The notes beneath the pieces were generated by a model that searched no databases, was not told the origin of the DNA, and was given only the letters and a program-made list of their open reading frames with translations. A program made the translations under genes and the position numbers. From positions 310,001 through 374,000 of the forward strand of contig NZ_WUEY01000006.1 in the NCBI RefSeq assembly GCF_010668395.1: a stretch of 64,000 nucleotides of DNA, written 5' to 3'. The number at the start of each line of letters is the position of its first letter. Within the stretch, counting starts at the first letter, position 1. This document shows positions 17,495 to 27,569 of the stretch, in pieces. The stretch comes from Martinezella lusitana (lineage in GTDB: Bacteria > Pseudomonadota > Alphaproteobacteria > Rhizobiales > Rhizobiaceae).

Positions 17495-19240
17495 TCAGTT
17501 CGACTGGCGGCGCAGGAACGCCGGAATCTCGAGCTGATCGTCCTCATGGCTCGTCATGCGTGCCTGCGGAGCCTGGCGGCCGTGATCGTCGAGGTTGCCG
17601 CGACGCGGAGCATAGAGGCTGGCTTCCGGCGACGGTGCGCGACGCTGCGGCGCCGCATTGTTCGTCGGGGCCATCATGTCGTCGAAAGCCGGATCTTCTT
17701 CGCGGCGGCCGAGCGAATTCGTGATTCGCTTCAGCAGGCCCATCGGGCCACGCTCTTCGGTAGCCTGAGCAGCTGCCGGCTGTGCGCGATGTTCCAGCTC
17801 TGCCTTAACGACCGGCGGGAAATCTTCCACCTTCGGCATGCGGACCTGCTCAGGAGCCTGACGGATGATCGGCTGCTGATGCATGACCGATGCCTGCTGC
17901 TGAGGCTGAAGCTGCGGCTGAACCGGAGCCTGACGGACCGGCTGAGCTTCCGGCGCTGCCGCGAAGATGCGGCTCTGCGGACGGAAGTTATCTTCCGTCG
18001 CGGCAGCCTGCTGCATCGCGGGCTGCTGCTGAGCATGAGCCTGGCGAGCCATCTGGATTTCCAGCTCCCGCTCGAGATCGGCCTCTGCCGCACGAATGGT
18101 CTGGGCGACCGGGTCCACTGTGCGAGGAGCCGGCGCGGCAGCCTGTGCGGTATGGGCCTGCGCGACGTGGGCAGGCTGAGCTGCGGCCGCTACCGGAGCG
18201 GCGGCCGCGGAAGGACGCATAGCCGGCTTCGCGGCCGGGCGGAATTCCATGCCCCGGTCGGCGGCTTCGTTCATCGCGCGGTCGATGCCGGTTGCGACGA
18301 CGGAAACGCGGATGATGCCTTCAAGCGATTCGTCGAAGGTGGCGCCGAGGATGATGTTGGCGTCGGGATCGACTTCTTCGCGGATGCGGGTCGCGGCTTC
18401 GTCGACTTCGAACAGGGTGAGGTCACGACCGCCGGTGATCGAGATCAACAGGCCCTGCGCGCCCTTCATCGAGGTTTCGTCGAGCAGCGGGTTGGCAATG
18501 GCGGCCTCGGCGGCCTGCATCGCACGGCCCTGGCCAGAAGCCTCGCCGGTACCCATCATGGCGCGGCCCATTTCGCGCATGACCGAACGAACGTCGGCGA
18601 AGTCGAGGTTGATGAGACCTTCCTTCACCATCAGATCGGTGATGCAGGCAACGCCCGAATAGAGAACCTGGTCGGCCATCGAGAACGCGTCGGCGAAAGT
18701 CGTCTTGTCGTTGGCGATACGGAACAGGTTCTGGTTCGGTATGACGATCAGCGTGTCGACCGACTTCTGCAGCTCCTGGATGCCCATTTCGGCGAGGCGC
18801 ATGCGGCGGCCGCCTTCGAAGTGGAACGGCTTGGTAACGACGCCGACGGTCAGGATGCCCTTGTTGCGGGCGGCCTGTGCGACAACAGGCGCCGCACCGG
18901 TGCCCGTGCCGCCGCCCATGCCGGCGGTGACAAAGCACATATGCGTGCCGTTCAGGTGATCGATGATTTCATCGATGCATTCTTCAGCAGCTGCACGGCC
19001 GACTTCCGGCTGCGAACCGGCGCCGAGGCCTTCCGTGACGTTGACGCCGAGCTGAATGATTCGCTCCGCCTTCGTCATGGTCAGCGCCTGCGCATCGGTG
19101 TTGGCGACGACGAAATCGACGCCCTGCAAGCCTGCCGTGATCATGTTGTTGACGGCATTGCCGCCACCGCCACCAACACCGAACACGGTGATTCGCGGCT
19201 TAAGCTCGGTGATATCTGGCTTATGCAGCTTGATAGTCAT
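17495..19240 (-). CDS. ftsZ: Cell division GTPase FtsZ with long C-terminal linker
   Basis: FtsZ polymerises into the Z ring at midcell. The 581-residue protein has the GTPase domain in about residues 1-325, including [14 protein letters not shown] and the tubulin signature GGGTGTG at 109-115. After that comes an unusually long linker of roughly 230 residues rich in Ala, Pro and Gln, then the conserved C-terminal peptide [10 protein letters not shown] that binds FtsA and other partners. A linker of this size is typical of rhizobial FtsZ1. ATG 19240 is unambiguous. A 103-base gap separates it from ftsA and may hold an extra promoter; a hairpin follows. Confidence 0.98.
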   Translation of the reverse strand: MTIKLHKPDITELKPRITVFGVGGGGGNAVNNMITAGLQGVDFVVANTDAQALTMTKAERIIQLGVNVTEGLGAGSQPEVGRAAAEECIDEIIDHLNGTHMCFVTAGMGGGTGTGAAPVVAQAARNKGILTVGVVTKPFHFEGGRRMRLAEMGIQELQKSVDTLIVIPNQNLFRIANDKTTFADAFSMADQVLYSGVACITDLMVKEGLINLDFADVRSVMREMGRAMMGTGEASGQGRAMQAAEAAIANPLLDETSMKGAQGLLISITGGRDLTLFEVDEAATRIREEVDPDANIILGATFDESLEGIIRVSVVATGIDRAMNEAADRGMEFRPAAKPAMRPSAAAAPVAAAAQPAHVAQAHTAQAAAPAPRTVDPVAQTIRAAEADLERELEIQMARQAHAQQQPAMQQAAATEDNFRPQSRIFAAAPEAQPVRQAPVQPQLQPQQQASVMHQQPIIRQAPEQVRMPKVEDFPPVVKAELEHRAQPAAAQATEERGPMGLLKRITNSLGRREEDPAFDDMMAPTNNAAPQRRAPSPEASLYAPRRGNLDDHGRQAPQARMTSHEDDQLEIPAFLRRQSN

Positions 19241-19343
19241 TGTACCCGTTCCTTCTCTTTATGGCCGCATCGCCACGCCGGCCAATTCACTCGATTTCAC
19301 TTGTCTGACGCTTACCCCGAAGAAACATCTCCGGGTCAGGCAC

Positions 19344-20675
19344 TCAAAAACTCTCTTTCAACCATTGGCCGACACGGCCGATCCGGCTGTTGTTACCGCC
19401 AAGCGACGAGAGCAGACCGCTGCTCGGCGCATGTGTTTCCATGTCTGCGACCTGCGGATAGATCATCAGACCGACCGCCGTCGAAAAAGCCGGCCCCTTG
19501 GCTGCAGTCGGCAAGCCGGACACGCCCATCGGACGGCCGATACGGACATTGCGGGCAAGAACGCGGCGCGCCACATCGGGCAGGCCGGTCAGCTGGCTGG
19601 CACCGCCCGTCAGGACGACGCGCTTGCCGACGATCGGGCTGAAGCCCGAACGCTGGATGCGATCGCGAATGAGCTCGAGGGTTTCCTCGATACGAGCCTT
19701 GACGATGCGCGACACGAGCGCCTTCGGCACCTGCGTCGGCTGGTCACGCTCATCTTCACCGATCGGCGGGATGGAAATCAGTTCACGTTCTTCCGAAGAG
19801 TTCGCCAGCGCCGAGGCATGGACGACCTTCAGGCGCTCCGCATCCTCGATGCGGGTGGAAAGGCCGCGGGCAAGGTCCGTCGTGACGTGATGGCCGCCAA
19901 GGCTGACGGCATCGGTATGCACCAGCTTGCCCTCGGCGAAGACCGAGATCGTCGTCGTGCCGCCGCCCATGTCGATGGCGGCGCAGCCAAGCTCGACTTC
20001 GTCGTCGACGAGAGCCGCAAGACCGCTGGCGTAAGGTGTCGCCACCATGCCTTCGACCGAAAGGTGGGCACGGTTGATGCAGAGCTCCAGATTGCGAAGC
20101 GCCGCCCGCTCCGCCGTCACCACATGCATGTCGACACCGAGCGCGTCGCCGAACATCGCCAGCGGATCGCGGATACCGCGCTCGCCATCGAGGGAGTATC
20201 CGGTCGCCAGCGAATGCAGCACGGCGCGTTCCTGGCGGATCGACTGCTGGCAGGCCGCGGCAAGAACCTTCTTCAGGTCGTTGGCCTCGACCTCCTGGCC
20301 GCCGAGATCGATGGTGGCGGTATAGATGTCGCTGCCGAGTCGGCCGGCCGACACGTTGACGATCAGGCTGTCGACCGTAAGGCCTGCCATGCGTTCGGCG
20401 GCATCGACGGCGAGCCGGATGACACCTTCCAGAGCATCGAGGTCGGCGATCACACCGGTCTTGATACCGCGGGAACGCTGATGGCCGATACCGATAATCT
20501 CGATGTTATGGGTGCGGTTCGGCAGAACCTGGCTTTCTTCGCGCGGCGTCAACCGGCCGATCATGCAGACGACTTTCGTCGAGCCGATGTCGAGAACGGA
20601 AACGATATGCGACCGCTTCGACGAAAGCGGCTTCAACCGAGGCAGGCCGAAATGGGACGAACCGAATAAGCTCAT
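19344..20675 (-). CDS. ftsA: Cell division actin-like protein FtsA
   Basis: FtsA tethers FtsZ to the membrane and recruits later division proteins. The 443-residue protein has the actin-like ATPase fold: the first phosphate loop VSVLDIGSTKVVCMIG near residues 25-40, GCAAIDMGGGTTTISVFAEG for the second, and the adenosine motif VVLTGGASQLTG near 360. It ends in a short amphipathic helix, VGQWLKESF, expected to dip into the membrane. Its start overlaps the ftsQ stop by four bases (ATGA), so it is translationally coupled to ftsQ. Confidence 0.97.
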   Translation of the reverse strand: MSLFGSSHFGLPRLKPLSSKRSHIVSVLDIGSTKVVCMIGRLTPREESQVLPNRTHNIEIIGIGHQRSRGIKTGVIADLDALEGVIRLAVDAAERMAGLTVDSLIVNVSAGRLGSDIYTATIDLGGQEVEANDLKKVLAAACQQSIRQERAVLHSLATGYSLDGERGIRDPLAMFGDALGVDMHVVTAERAALRNLELCINRAHLSVEGMVATPYASGLAALVDDEVELGCAAIDMGGGTTTISVFAEGKLVHTDAVSLGGHHVTTDLARGLSTRIEDAERLKVVHASALANSSEERELISIPPIGEDERDQPTQVPKALVSRIVKARIEETLELIRDRIQRSGFSPIVGKRVVLTGGASQLTGLPDVARRVLARNVRIGRPMGVSGLPTAAKGPAFSTAVGLMIYPQVADMETHAPSSGLLSSLGGNNSRIGRVGQWLKESF

Positions 20676-21604
20676 GTATCCTGCCCTGCTTTCTTCAAAG
20701 CCTTGTTTCTTGCATCGACGGCGGCCTGACGGCGAGTTGTGGCATCCGGGGTGAGTTCAATCGCGGTGCGATCGTCGAGACGGAGATCGACCGCAGCGAT
20801 ATCGCGCTGCAGAAGATTCTCATCCTTGTCGAGCGTGGTCAGCCGGGCGAGCGCGCCATCGATATTGTCCTCCGGCAATTTAATGATGACGCCATTGTCG
20901 AGATAGAGATCCCAACGGCGGCCGGCGACACGGACGAAAGCCTTCACATGGCTGCGGATATCCGGCCATTTGCCGAACTCGTCTTCCACGGATGCCGCCG
21001 CGATTTCAGCATCGCGGCCAACGAAAAGCGGCAGCTTCGCAAACTTGTTGTCGCGCAACGGCGCAATCACGCTGCCATCCTTCTGGATCAGCGAAAGCTC
21101 GGAGCCGTGCTGCCAGATGGCATAGGCCTTGCGCTCCTTGAGCTTCACCTCGACGGCCTTCGGATAGACCTTCCGGACTTCGACATTCTGCACCCAGGGC
21201 AGATTCGCAATCTTCTGCCGGGCCGCATCGGCATTGAGCGCAACGAGCGACGTCGTGCCGTCCAGGCCAAGAAGCTGTAGGATCTCGATTTCGGAAGTCT
21301 CGTCGTTGCCGGAAACCTTGACGTCCTCGATGGCAAAACCCGCAGCAGACGTGGTGGCTTCCGCAACGTCCTGCGTATGGCCGCCGACCGACATACCGTA
21401 AAGCCCCGTCGCAGCGAGGAGCGCGAAGGCGGAAACCGTGCCCGTATGAGCGGGAATATTGACGCGACCCGAGCCAAGGCTGACCAGGAAACGAACGGCG
21501 CGGCGCAGCGGACGCGGCAGAACGAACGCATCCTCGACATCGTCGATGGCGAGCGGAACGCGATGACGAGACCGCCTCATATTTTTGAGCGTCAGCGCAA
21601 ACAA
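20672..21604 (-). CDS. ftsQ: Cell division protein FtsQ
   Basis: FtsQ is a bitopic inner membrane protein that links early and late division proteins. The protein has a cytoplasmic N-terminus, one membrane segment near residues 55-75, a POTRA domain beginning at [14 protein letters not shown], and the FtsQ beta domain with [21 protein letters not shown] choose TTG 21604 ([13 protein letters not shown]) because GGAGG sits seven bases upstream; GTG 21625 and ATG 21580 are alternatives. Its start lies inside the last codons of ddl and its end overlaps ftsA, so ddl-ftsQ-ftsA are coupled. Confidence 0.93.
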   Translation of the reverse strand: MFALTLKNMRRSRHRVPLAIDDVEDAFVLPRPLRRAVRFLVSLGSGRVNIPAHTGTVSAFALLAATGLYGMSVGGHTQDVAEATTSAAGFAIEDVKVSGNDETSEIEILQLLGLDGTTSLVALNADAARQKIANLPWVQNVEVRKVYPKAVEVKLKERKAYAIWQHGSELSLIQKDGSVIAPLRDNKFAKLPLFVGRDAEIAAASVEDEFGKWPDIRSHVKAFVRVAGRRWDLYLDNGVIIKLPEDNIDGALARLTTLDKDENLLQRDIAAVDLRLDDRTAIELTPDATTRRQAAVDARNKALKKAGQDT

Positions 21605-22518
21605 GACGCGTCCTCCACCATCCACCGGAGAAATTCACCAAACGAGTAGCCGGCATGAGCGGCCATTTCAGGCACCAGCGAGGTAGGGGTCATGCCGGGC
21701 TGGGTATTGACCTCAAGCCAGACAAGTTCACCTTCTTCGGAAAAGCGATCATCGAAGCGGAAGTCAGATCGACTGACGCCGCGGCAGCCGATAGCTTCAT
21801 GCGCCCTTAACGATAATGTTTGTATCTTTTGGTAAAGATTCGGTGAAATTTCCGCCGGCAAGACATGTTTTGACCCACCTTTGGCATACTTGGCATCATA
21901 GTCGTAGAAGCTATGACCCAGCGGCACGATCTCGGTGACGCCGAGAACCCTGTCGCCCATAACCCCGCAGGTCAGCTCCCGCCCATGGATATAGCGCTCC
22001 ACAAGCACCTCGTCGCCGTAACGCCATTCGGCCGACGTAACGATCTGCGGCGGATGCGCCTGATCTTCCTTGACGATCACCACGCCGAAGCTCGACCCCT
22101 CGCGCACCGGCTTGACGACGTAAGGCGGTTTCATCGGATGCTCTCCGACGATATCGAAGCGATCCATGACGATCGAGCTCGCGACCGGAATGCCGGCAGC
22201 AGCCGCAACCGTTTTCGCGCGGGACTTGTCCATCGCAAGCGCGGACGCAAGCACGCCGGAATGCGTGTAGGGAATCTGAAGATACTCAAGGATGCCTTGA
22301 ATGGTCCCGTCTTCACCGAAGGGGCCGTGCAGCGCATTGAAGACGACGTCGGGCTTCAGCTCGGCCAGGCGGCTGGCAACGTCGTGATCCACATCGACGC
22401 GGGTAACCTCAAAGCCTTCCGCTTCGAGGGCATCGGCGCATGCCTTCCCCGAAGAAAGGCTGACGGGCCTCTCCGAGGAAAATCCGCCCAAAAGGACAGC
22501 CACATGCTTGCCACCCAT
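21592..22518 (-). CDS. ddl: D-alanine--D-alanine ligase
   Basis: Ddl joins two D-alanines for the peptidoglycan stem peptide. The 308-residue ATP-grasp protein has [16 protein letters not shown] at the N-terminus, [19 protein letters not shown] near residue 70, [11 protein letters not shown] near 150, and the metal-binding C-terminal segment [21 protein letters not shown] 22518 ([12 protein letters not shown]) is chosen; an open frame runs 55 codons further upstream but through promoter-like AT-rich DNA. It is the first gene of ddl-ftsQ-ftsA-ftsZ and is cut off from murB by aqpZ and an MFS gene. Confidence 0.96.
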   Translation of the reverse strand: MGGKHVAVLLGGFSSERPVSLSSGKACADALEAEGFEVTRVDVDHDVASRLAELKPDVVFNALHGPFGEDGTIQGILEYLQIPYTHSGVLASALAMDKSRAKTVAAAAGIPVASSIVMDRFDIVGEHPMKPPYVVKPVREGSSFGVVIVKEDQAHPPQIVTSAEWRYGDEVLVERYIHGRELTCGVMGDRVLGVTEIVPLGHSFYDYDAKYAKGGSKHVLPAEISPNLYQKIQTLSLRAHEAIGCRGVSRSDFRFDDRFSEEGELVWLEVNTQPGMTPTSLVPEMAAHAGYSFGEFLRWMVEDASCLR

Positions 22519-22618
22519 TAATACCCCCGACTTCACGGTCTCTGCTCTGCGCTTGCCGGGCATCGCTAACAGCGATTCTCGCCCCGCTTTCAATAGGTCG
22601 ATTAGAACGACATTAAGG

Positions 22619-22633
22619 TTAATGAAGCGTTTA
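22619..22633. promoter_or_regulatory. CtrA-like box upstream of ddl
   Basis: TTAA-N7-TTTA, one mismatch from the CtrA consensus TTAA-N7-TTAA, lies about 100 bases before the ddl start, in the only region where the ddl-ftsQAZ promoter can be. Confidence 0.4.
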
Positions 22634-22763
22634 CTTTCGTTAACTTTCCGCCGCTCCACGGATGGCCGGATGATACGAATCAAATCGACTTAAAGAATTC
22701 TGCCATTGGAATCAGAGAGTTGCTACTTTTGAAAGTGCTACATTTGGGTTTTTTTAAACAAAG

Positions 22764-22793
22764 AGGCCCGCATCGAGGGGTCGATGCGGGCCT
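22764..22793 (-). terminator. Terminator of aqpZ
   Basis: AGGCCCGCATCGA (22764-22776) and its perfect complement (22781-22793) make a 13-bp stem with a GGGG loop. On the minus strand it is followed by a T-rich stretch. It isolates aqpZ from ddl. Confidence 0.85.
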
Positions 22794-22817
22794 GAGAGCG
22801 TTAAAATGAAGCCGATA

Positions 22818-23504
22818 TCACTCGCTGTCGTCGACCAGTTTCCAGACCAGACCGCCCAATGCTCCGCCGATGATGGGAGCAACCCAGAACAGCCAAAGCT
22901 GCTGCAGCGCCCAGCCTCCGACGAACAAAGCCTGCCCCGTCGAACGGGCGGGATTGACCGACGTATTGGTGATCGGGATCGAGATCAGGTGGATCAGCGT
23001 CAGGGTCAGGCCGATGGCGATCGGCGCGAAGCCCGCAGGCACCTTGCTGCTCGTCGCACCGAGAATCACGACGAGGAAGAACAAGGTCAGCACGATTTCG
23101 GCCACCAATGCCGAGACCAGCGAATAACCGCCGGGCGAATGTTCCCCATAGCCGTTCGCAGCAAAGCCACCGAGTTGGAAATCGGCCTTGCCGCTCGCGA
23201 TCAGGTAGAGCACGGCGGCAGCGACGATGGCACCGACGACCTGCGCGACGATATAGGGAATGAGCTGCCCGCCGGGAAAGCGGCCGGCTACCGTCAGACC
23301 AACCGAAACGGCTGGGTTGAAATGCCCTCCCGAAATGCCGCCGACGGCGAAAGCCATGGTCAGCACGGTCAGGCCGAACGCAAAGGCCACACCCAGAAAA
23401 CCGATACCGAGGCCCGGAAACGCCGCGGCAAAGATTGCGCTGCCGCAGCCGCCAAATACGAGCCAGAATGTCCCAAGAAACTCAGCGATGAGTTTTTTCT
23501 GCAT
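22818..23504 (-). CDS. aqpZ: Aquaporin Z
   Basis: This 228-residue MIP-family channel passes water across the inner membrane. Six membrane spans are evident and both NPA half-helices are intact: [11 protein letters not shown] near residue 65 and [14 protein letters not shown] near 185. The arginine after the second NPA and the His in the fourth helix region ([11 protein letters not shown]) fit the narrow water-selective filter rather than a glycerol facilitator. ATG 23504 follows AAGGAGAAGGG; the 39 upstream codons are not supported. The gene is a monocistronic unit inside the dcw cluster, with its own terminator. Confidence 0.95.
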   Translation of the reverse strand: MQKKLIAEFLGTFWLVFGGCGSAIFAAAFPGLGIGFLGVAFAFGLTVLTMAFAVGGISGGHFNPAVSVGLTVAGRFPGGQLIPYIVAQVVGAIVAAAVLYLIASGKADFQLGGFAANGYGEHSPGGYSLVSALVAEIVLTLFFLVVILGATSSKVPAGFAPIAIGLTLTLIHLISIPITNTSVNPARSTGQALFVGGWALQQLWLFWVAPIIGGALGGLVWKLVDDSE

Positions 23505-23758
23505 TAAACCCTTCTCCTTTGCCCTCAACCGAAGCGAAGATCGACCATCGATGAAAAAGATCCGGGAAGGACTCTCCGGAGATACGCCCACTCGACGATA
23601 AACGTCCGCCCAATTGCTCACGAATCAACAATTGCGGCTAAATAATAGCACGCAACCGCTGATTTCTTGCGCGTTTGGCGTTTGCGTCGAACAAAAATTA
23701 CGCTAAGGACACGGCTTACCTAATAAGCAAACCTTAGAACCCTCTAAATGGTGGGATC

Positions 23759-25090
23759 ATGACTGACGCGATATCTCCCCTATCGCCGCCCCCCTCGTCA
23801 TCGAGCAACGCTGCGGCAAATTCTCCGGCACGCGTTCTGATCGCGAGCCTCATCGGCACAACCATCGAATTCTTCGATTTCTACGTTTATGCGACGGCGG
23901 CGGTTATCGTCTTCCCGAAACTGTTCTTCCCTGCGAGCGATCCGACTTCGGCAACCTTGCAATCCTTCGCAACCTTCTCCATCGCCTTCTTCGCACGCCC
24001 GATCGGCGCGATGATCTTCGGCCATTTCGGAGACCGGATCGGCCGCAAGGCGACGCTTGTCGCGGCTCTTATGACCATGGGTCTTTCGACCGTCATCATC
24101 GGCATACTGCCGACGTACGAATCGATCGGCGTTCTCGCACCGATTCTGCTGGCGCTTTGCCGCCTCGGCCAGGGTTTGGGCCTCGGCGGCGAATGGGGCG
24201 GCGCGGTATTGCTTGCAACGGAAAACGCTCCGGAAGGCAAGCGCAGCTGGTACGCCATGTTCCCGCAACTCGGCGCGCCGATCGGCTTCATCCTCTCCGC
24301 CGGCCTTTTCCTGATTCTGCGCGAAAGCATGGCCGATGCGGACTTCCTCAGCTACGGTTGGCGTATCCCCTTCCTCATCAGCCTCGTGCTGGTCGTCGTC
24401 GGCCTCTACGTCCGCCTGAAGATCACGGAAACCCCGGAATTCCAGCGCGCGATCGAGAAGGAAGAACGCGTTTCGGTTCCGATCGCGGTCATCTTCCGCT
24501 CGCATCTCCGCAGCCTCATTCTCGGCACGATCATCGCCGTCGCGACCTTCGTGCTGTTTTACCTGATGACGGCTTTCACCCTGAGCTGGGGCACCCGGCC
24601 TCCGGGCAATGGACCATTGCCGGCCGGCCTCGGCTTCTCGCAGGGCCAGTTCCTTGTCGTCCAGCTCGTCGGCGTCGTCTTCTTCGGCCTGACGATTCCG
24701 ATCTCCGGCCTGCTGTCCGACCGCTATTCGCGCCGGCTGGTTCTGAGCCTGACGACCGTCGGTATCCTTATCTTCGGCCTGTTCTACTCGTCGCTGCTGA
24801 CGGCCGGGCTTGCCGGCGCCTTCGCCTGCTCGATCATCGGCCTGGCGTTGATGGGCTTTACCTACGGTCCGATCGGCGCAGCACTTGCCGCGCCCTTCCC
24901 GACCACCGTGCGCTATACCGGCGCATCGATGACCTTCAACCTCGGCGGCATCGTCGGCGCGTCACTGGCTCCCTACATCGCCACATGGCTCGCAACGAAT
25001 TACGGCCTTGTCTATGTCGGCTACTATCTGGCGGCCGCCGCCTTGCTCTCGCTGATCGGCATTCTGTTGTCGGGCAATGAGGAAGTCTGA
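23759..25090 (+). CDS. MFS transporter, metabolite:proton symporter (MHS) type
   Basis: This 443-residue, twelve-span major facilitator carries the MHS signature: the first helix ASLIGTTIEFFDFYVYATAA, the loop GHFGDRIGRKATL near residue 90, and LCRLGQGLGLGGEWGGAVLL near 135-155. Relatives (ShiA, ProP, KgtP) import organic acids or osmolytes; the substrate here is unknown. It is the only plus-strand gene within the dcw block, lying between aqpZ and murB. It is convergent with murB, with a shared bidirectional hairpin, and divergent from aqpZ. Confidence 0.93.
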   Translation: MTDAISPLSPPPSSSSNAAANSPARVLIASLIGTTIEFFDFYVYATAAVIVFPKLFFPASDPTSATLQSFATFSIAFFARPIGAMIFGHFGDRIGRKATLVAALMTMGLSTVIIGILPTYESIGVLAPILLALCRLGQGLGLGGEWGGAVLLATENAPEGKRSWYAMFPQLGAPIGFILSAGLFLILRESMADADFLSYGWRIPFLISLVLVVVGLYVRLKITETPEFQRAIEKEERVSVPIAVIFRSHLRSLILGTIIAVATFVLFYLMTAFTLSWGTRPPGNGPLPAGLGFSQGQFLVVQLVGVVFFGLTIPISGLLSDRYSRRLVLSLTTVGILIFGLFYSSLLTAGLAGAFACSIIGLALMGFTYGPIGAALAAPFPTTVRYTGASMTFNLGGIVGASLAPYIATWLATNYGLVYVGYYLAAAALLSLIGILLSGNEEV

Positions 25091-25111
25091 GGACGTCGAG
25101 ATAACCAATTG

Positions 25112-25140
25112 AAAAGGCCGGGTTTTAAGCCGGCCTTTTT
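25112..25140. terminator. Bidirectional terminator between MFS gene and murB
   Basis: AAAAGGCCGG (25112-25121) pairs with CCGGCCTTTT (25130-25139). T residues follow on the plus strand and on the minus strand. Confidence 0.88.
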
Positions 25141-25182
25141 CTTGAATCATTTCATGAGGTTTGAGCGGCTTGCAGCGCGAGC

Positions 25183-26157
25183 CTACTCCGTGGTGACGCC
25201 CTGGAACGGACGAACCTCCCGGCCCGGCATGAAGCGGCCGAGACGCTTGATTTCCCACTCCAGCTTGACGCCGGAATTCTCGAAAACCTCGCGACGTACC
25301 TGCTCGCCGAGATATTCCAGATCGTAGCCTGTCGCCTGCTCCATGTTGATCATGAAGTTGCAGTGCAGCGATGACATCTGCGCACCGCCGATGACGAGAC
25401 CGCGGCAACCCGCTTCATCGATCAGTTTCCATGCGGAAAGGCCTTCAGGGTTCTTGAAGGTCGAGCCGCCGGTCTTTTCCCGAATCGGCTGCACCGTTTC
25501 GCGATGCGCGCGCACGGCGTCCATCTCCGCACGAATCTTGGCCCGATCCTCGGCATACCCCTCGAAAAGGACATGCGTGAAGATCAGCCCTTCGGATGCG
25601 TCCGAATGACGGTAGCTGTAGCCCATTTCGGCATTGGTCAGCACATGCTTGTCGCCCTTCCGGTCGACCGCGTGAACCTCGACCACGCGCTCGCGGGTCT
25701 CCGCGCCATTGGCGCCCGCATTCATCCGCGCCGCGCCGCCGATGCTGCCCGGAATGCCGTAGTAGAAATGGAAACCGCCGATGCTGTTGTCCATCGCCAT
25801 GGCCGCGACGTGCTTGTCCGGGCAAATGGCGCCGGCCAGGATGCGATTCTCGCCGGCAAGCTCCACCGAGCCGAAGCCCTTGGCAGAAAGCCTGAGGACG
25901 ACACCCGGAATGCCGCCGTCGCGCACCAATATGTTCGAACCCACGCCGACCACGGTCAGCGGTACTTCTTCCGGCAGGATCTTCAGGAATGCGATGAGAT
26001 CGTCCGTGTCATGCGGCTGGAACATCAGTTCCGCCAATCCGCCGGCGCGGAACCACGTAACACGATCCATCGGTGCGTCCGGCGTCAGCCGACCCCTGAT
26101 GTCCTTTACACTGTCGCCGAGCGACGCCAGAAGCTTTTCCCCATTTACCTGTTTCAT
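25183..26157 (-). CDS. murB: UDP-N-acetylenolpyruvoylglucosamine reductase
   Basis: MurB reduces the enolpyruvyl group to form UDP-N-acetylmuramate, using FAD and NADPH. The 324-residue protein shows the FAD-binding segments [19 protein letters not shown] near residues 70-88 and [19 protein letters not shown] near 130, the catalytic serine in [10 protein letters not shown] near 230, and the C-terminal Glu region. It has the type IIa layout of short proteobacterial relatives. Its start overlaps the murC stop by four bases. It is the last gene of the mraZ-murB run and ends at a terminator shared with the MFS gene. Confidence 0.97.
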   Translation of the reverse strand: MKQVNGEKLLASLGDSVKDIRGRLTPDAPMDRVTWFRAGGLAELMFQPHDTDDLIAFLKILPEEVPLTVVGVGSNILVRDGGIPGVVLRLSAKGFGSVELAGENRILAGAICPDKHVAAMAMDNSIGGFHFYYGIPGSIGGAARMNAGANGAETRERVVEVHAVDRKGDKHVLTNAEMGYSYRHSDASEGLIFTHVLFEGYAEDRAKIRAEMDAVRAHRETVQPIREKTGGSTFKNPEGLSAWKLIDEAGCRGLVIGGAQMSSLHCNFMINMEQATGYDLEYLGEQVRREVFENSGVKLEWEIKRLGRFMPGREVRPFQGVTTE

Positions 26158-27569
26158 GCGGACTTACCCGAGAGGCCTTCCAATTCCTTTGGCAATGATG
26201 CTGCCCAATATGTGATGCTGCCAGCCCCCAACAGAACCACAAAATCACCCGGCTGCGCAATCTCCGCAACCATCGCGGCAAGATCTTCCTGCGATGGCAG
26301 GTAGCGCGCATCGCGATGACCGCCGGCCTTGATGCGTGAAACCAGCGTCTGCGAATCCACGCCCTCGATGGGATCCTCGCCGGCGGCATAGACCGGCGCC
26401 AGGAAGATGCTGTCGGCATCGTTGAAGCAGGCGGCGAATTCCTCGAACAGGCTCGACAGACGTGAATAGCGGTGCGGCTGATGAACGGCGATGATCCGGC
26501 CCTTGCAGGCTTCTCGCGCTGCCTTCAGCACCGCCTTGATTTCGACAGGGTGATGGCCGTAGTCGTCGAAAACCTTGATCCCGTTCCATTCTCCGGTCAG
26601 CGTGAAGCGGCGCTTGACGCCACCGAAGGATGCCAGCCCCTTGGCGATCGCCTCGCTGGAAATCCCGAGCCGGTTGGCAACGGCAATGGCGGCGGTCGCA
26701 TTGGAAATATTATGCCGGCCCGGCATCGGCATGACGAGATCCTTGATCTGGATCACCTTGCCCGTGCGGCGCCTGCGGATTTCGACATCGAACAGCGAAC
26801 GCGTTCCATCGATTCGCACATTCGAGAAACGCACGTCTGCCTGTGGATTCTCGCCGTAAGTGATGACCTTGCGGTCCTCGATGCGCCCGACAAGCGCCTG
26901 TACTTCCGGATGGTCGATGCACATGACGCCGAAGCCGTAAAAAGGCACGTTCTCGACGAACTGCCGGAAAGCGGCGCGAACGGCATCGAAATTGCCGTAG
27001 TGGTCGAGGTGCTCCGGATCGATATTCGTGACGACAGCGACATCGGCCGGCAGCTTCAGGAAGGTGCCGTCCGACTCGTCGGCCTCGACCACCATCCACT
27101 CGCCAGCTCCCATGCGCGCATTCGTACCATAGGCATTGATGATGCCGCCGTTGATAACGGTCGGATCGAGACCGCCGGCTTCCAGAAGTGTCGCAACGAG
27201 CGACGTCGTCGTGGTCTTGCCGTGCGTGCCGCCGATGGCGATCGCGTTGCGGAAGCGCATCAGCTCGGCGAGCATCTCGGCACGGCGCACGACCGGCAGC
27301 AGCTTTTCGCGCGCGGCGACAAGCTCCGGATTGTTCTTCTTAATGGCGGTGGAGACGACGACGACTTCGGCATCGCCGAGGTTTTCCGCCTTGTGGCCGA
27401 TATGGACCGGAATGCCCTTGTCGCGCAGCCGCTGCACGTTGGCGCTTTCCGATTGATCGGAACCCTGAACGCGATGGCCGAGGTTATGCAACACCTCGGC
27501 TATGCCGCTCATTCCGATACCGCCGATACCGATAAAATGCACAAGGCCGATTGCCTTCGGCAGCTTCAT
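26154..27569 (-). CDS. murC: UDP-N-acetylmuramate--L-alanine ligase
   Basis: MurC adds L-alanine to UDP-MurNAc with ATP hydrolysis. The 471-residue Mur ligase has the N-terminal Rossmann part [18 protein letters not shown], the ATP loop [17 protein letters not shown] near residue 112, the DEP-like [12 protein letters not shown], and [11 protein letters not shown]. The C-terminal domain includes [14 protein letters not shown]. Overlaps of four bases with both murG and murB indicate tight coupling. Confidence 0.97.
   Translation of the reverse strand: MKLPKAIGLVHFIGIGGIGMSGIAEVLHNLGHRVQGSDQSESANVQRLRDKGIPVHIGHKAENLGDAEVVVVSTAIKKNNPELVAAREKLLPVVRRAEMLAELMRFRNAIAIGGTHGKTTTTSLVATLLEAGGLDPTVINGGIINAYGTNARMGAGEWMVVEADESDGTFLKLPADVAVVTNIDPEHLDHYGNFDAVRAAFRQFVENVPFYGFGVMCIDHPEVQALVGRIEDRKVITYGENPQADVRFSNVRIDGTRSLFDVEIRRRRTGKVIQIKDLVMPMPGRHNISNATAAIAVANRLGISSEAIAKGLASFGGVKRRFTLTGEWNGIKVFDDYGHHPVEIKAVLKAAREACKGRIIAVHQPHRYSRLSSLFEEFAACFNDADSIFLAPVYAAGEDPIEGVDSQTLVSRIKAGGHRDARYLPSQEDLAAMVAEIAQPGDFVVLLGAGSITYWAASLPKELEGLSGKSA

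Noticed and set aside
17546..19642. 698-codon open frame on the plus strand
   Set aside because: It is antisense to ftsZ and runs into the ftsZ-ftsA gap; no domain is recognisable.
22519..22683. 55-codon N-terminal extension of ddl
   Set aside because: It passes through AT-rich promoter-like DNA and does not resemble the family N-terminus.
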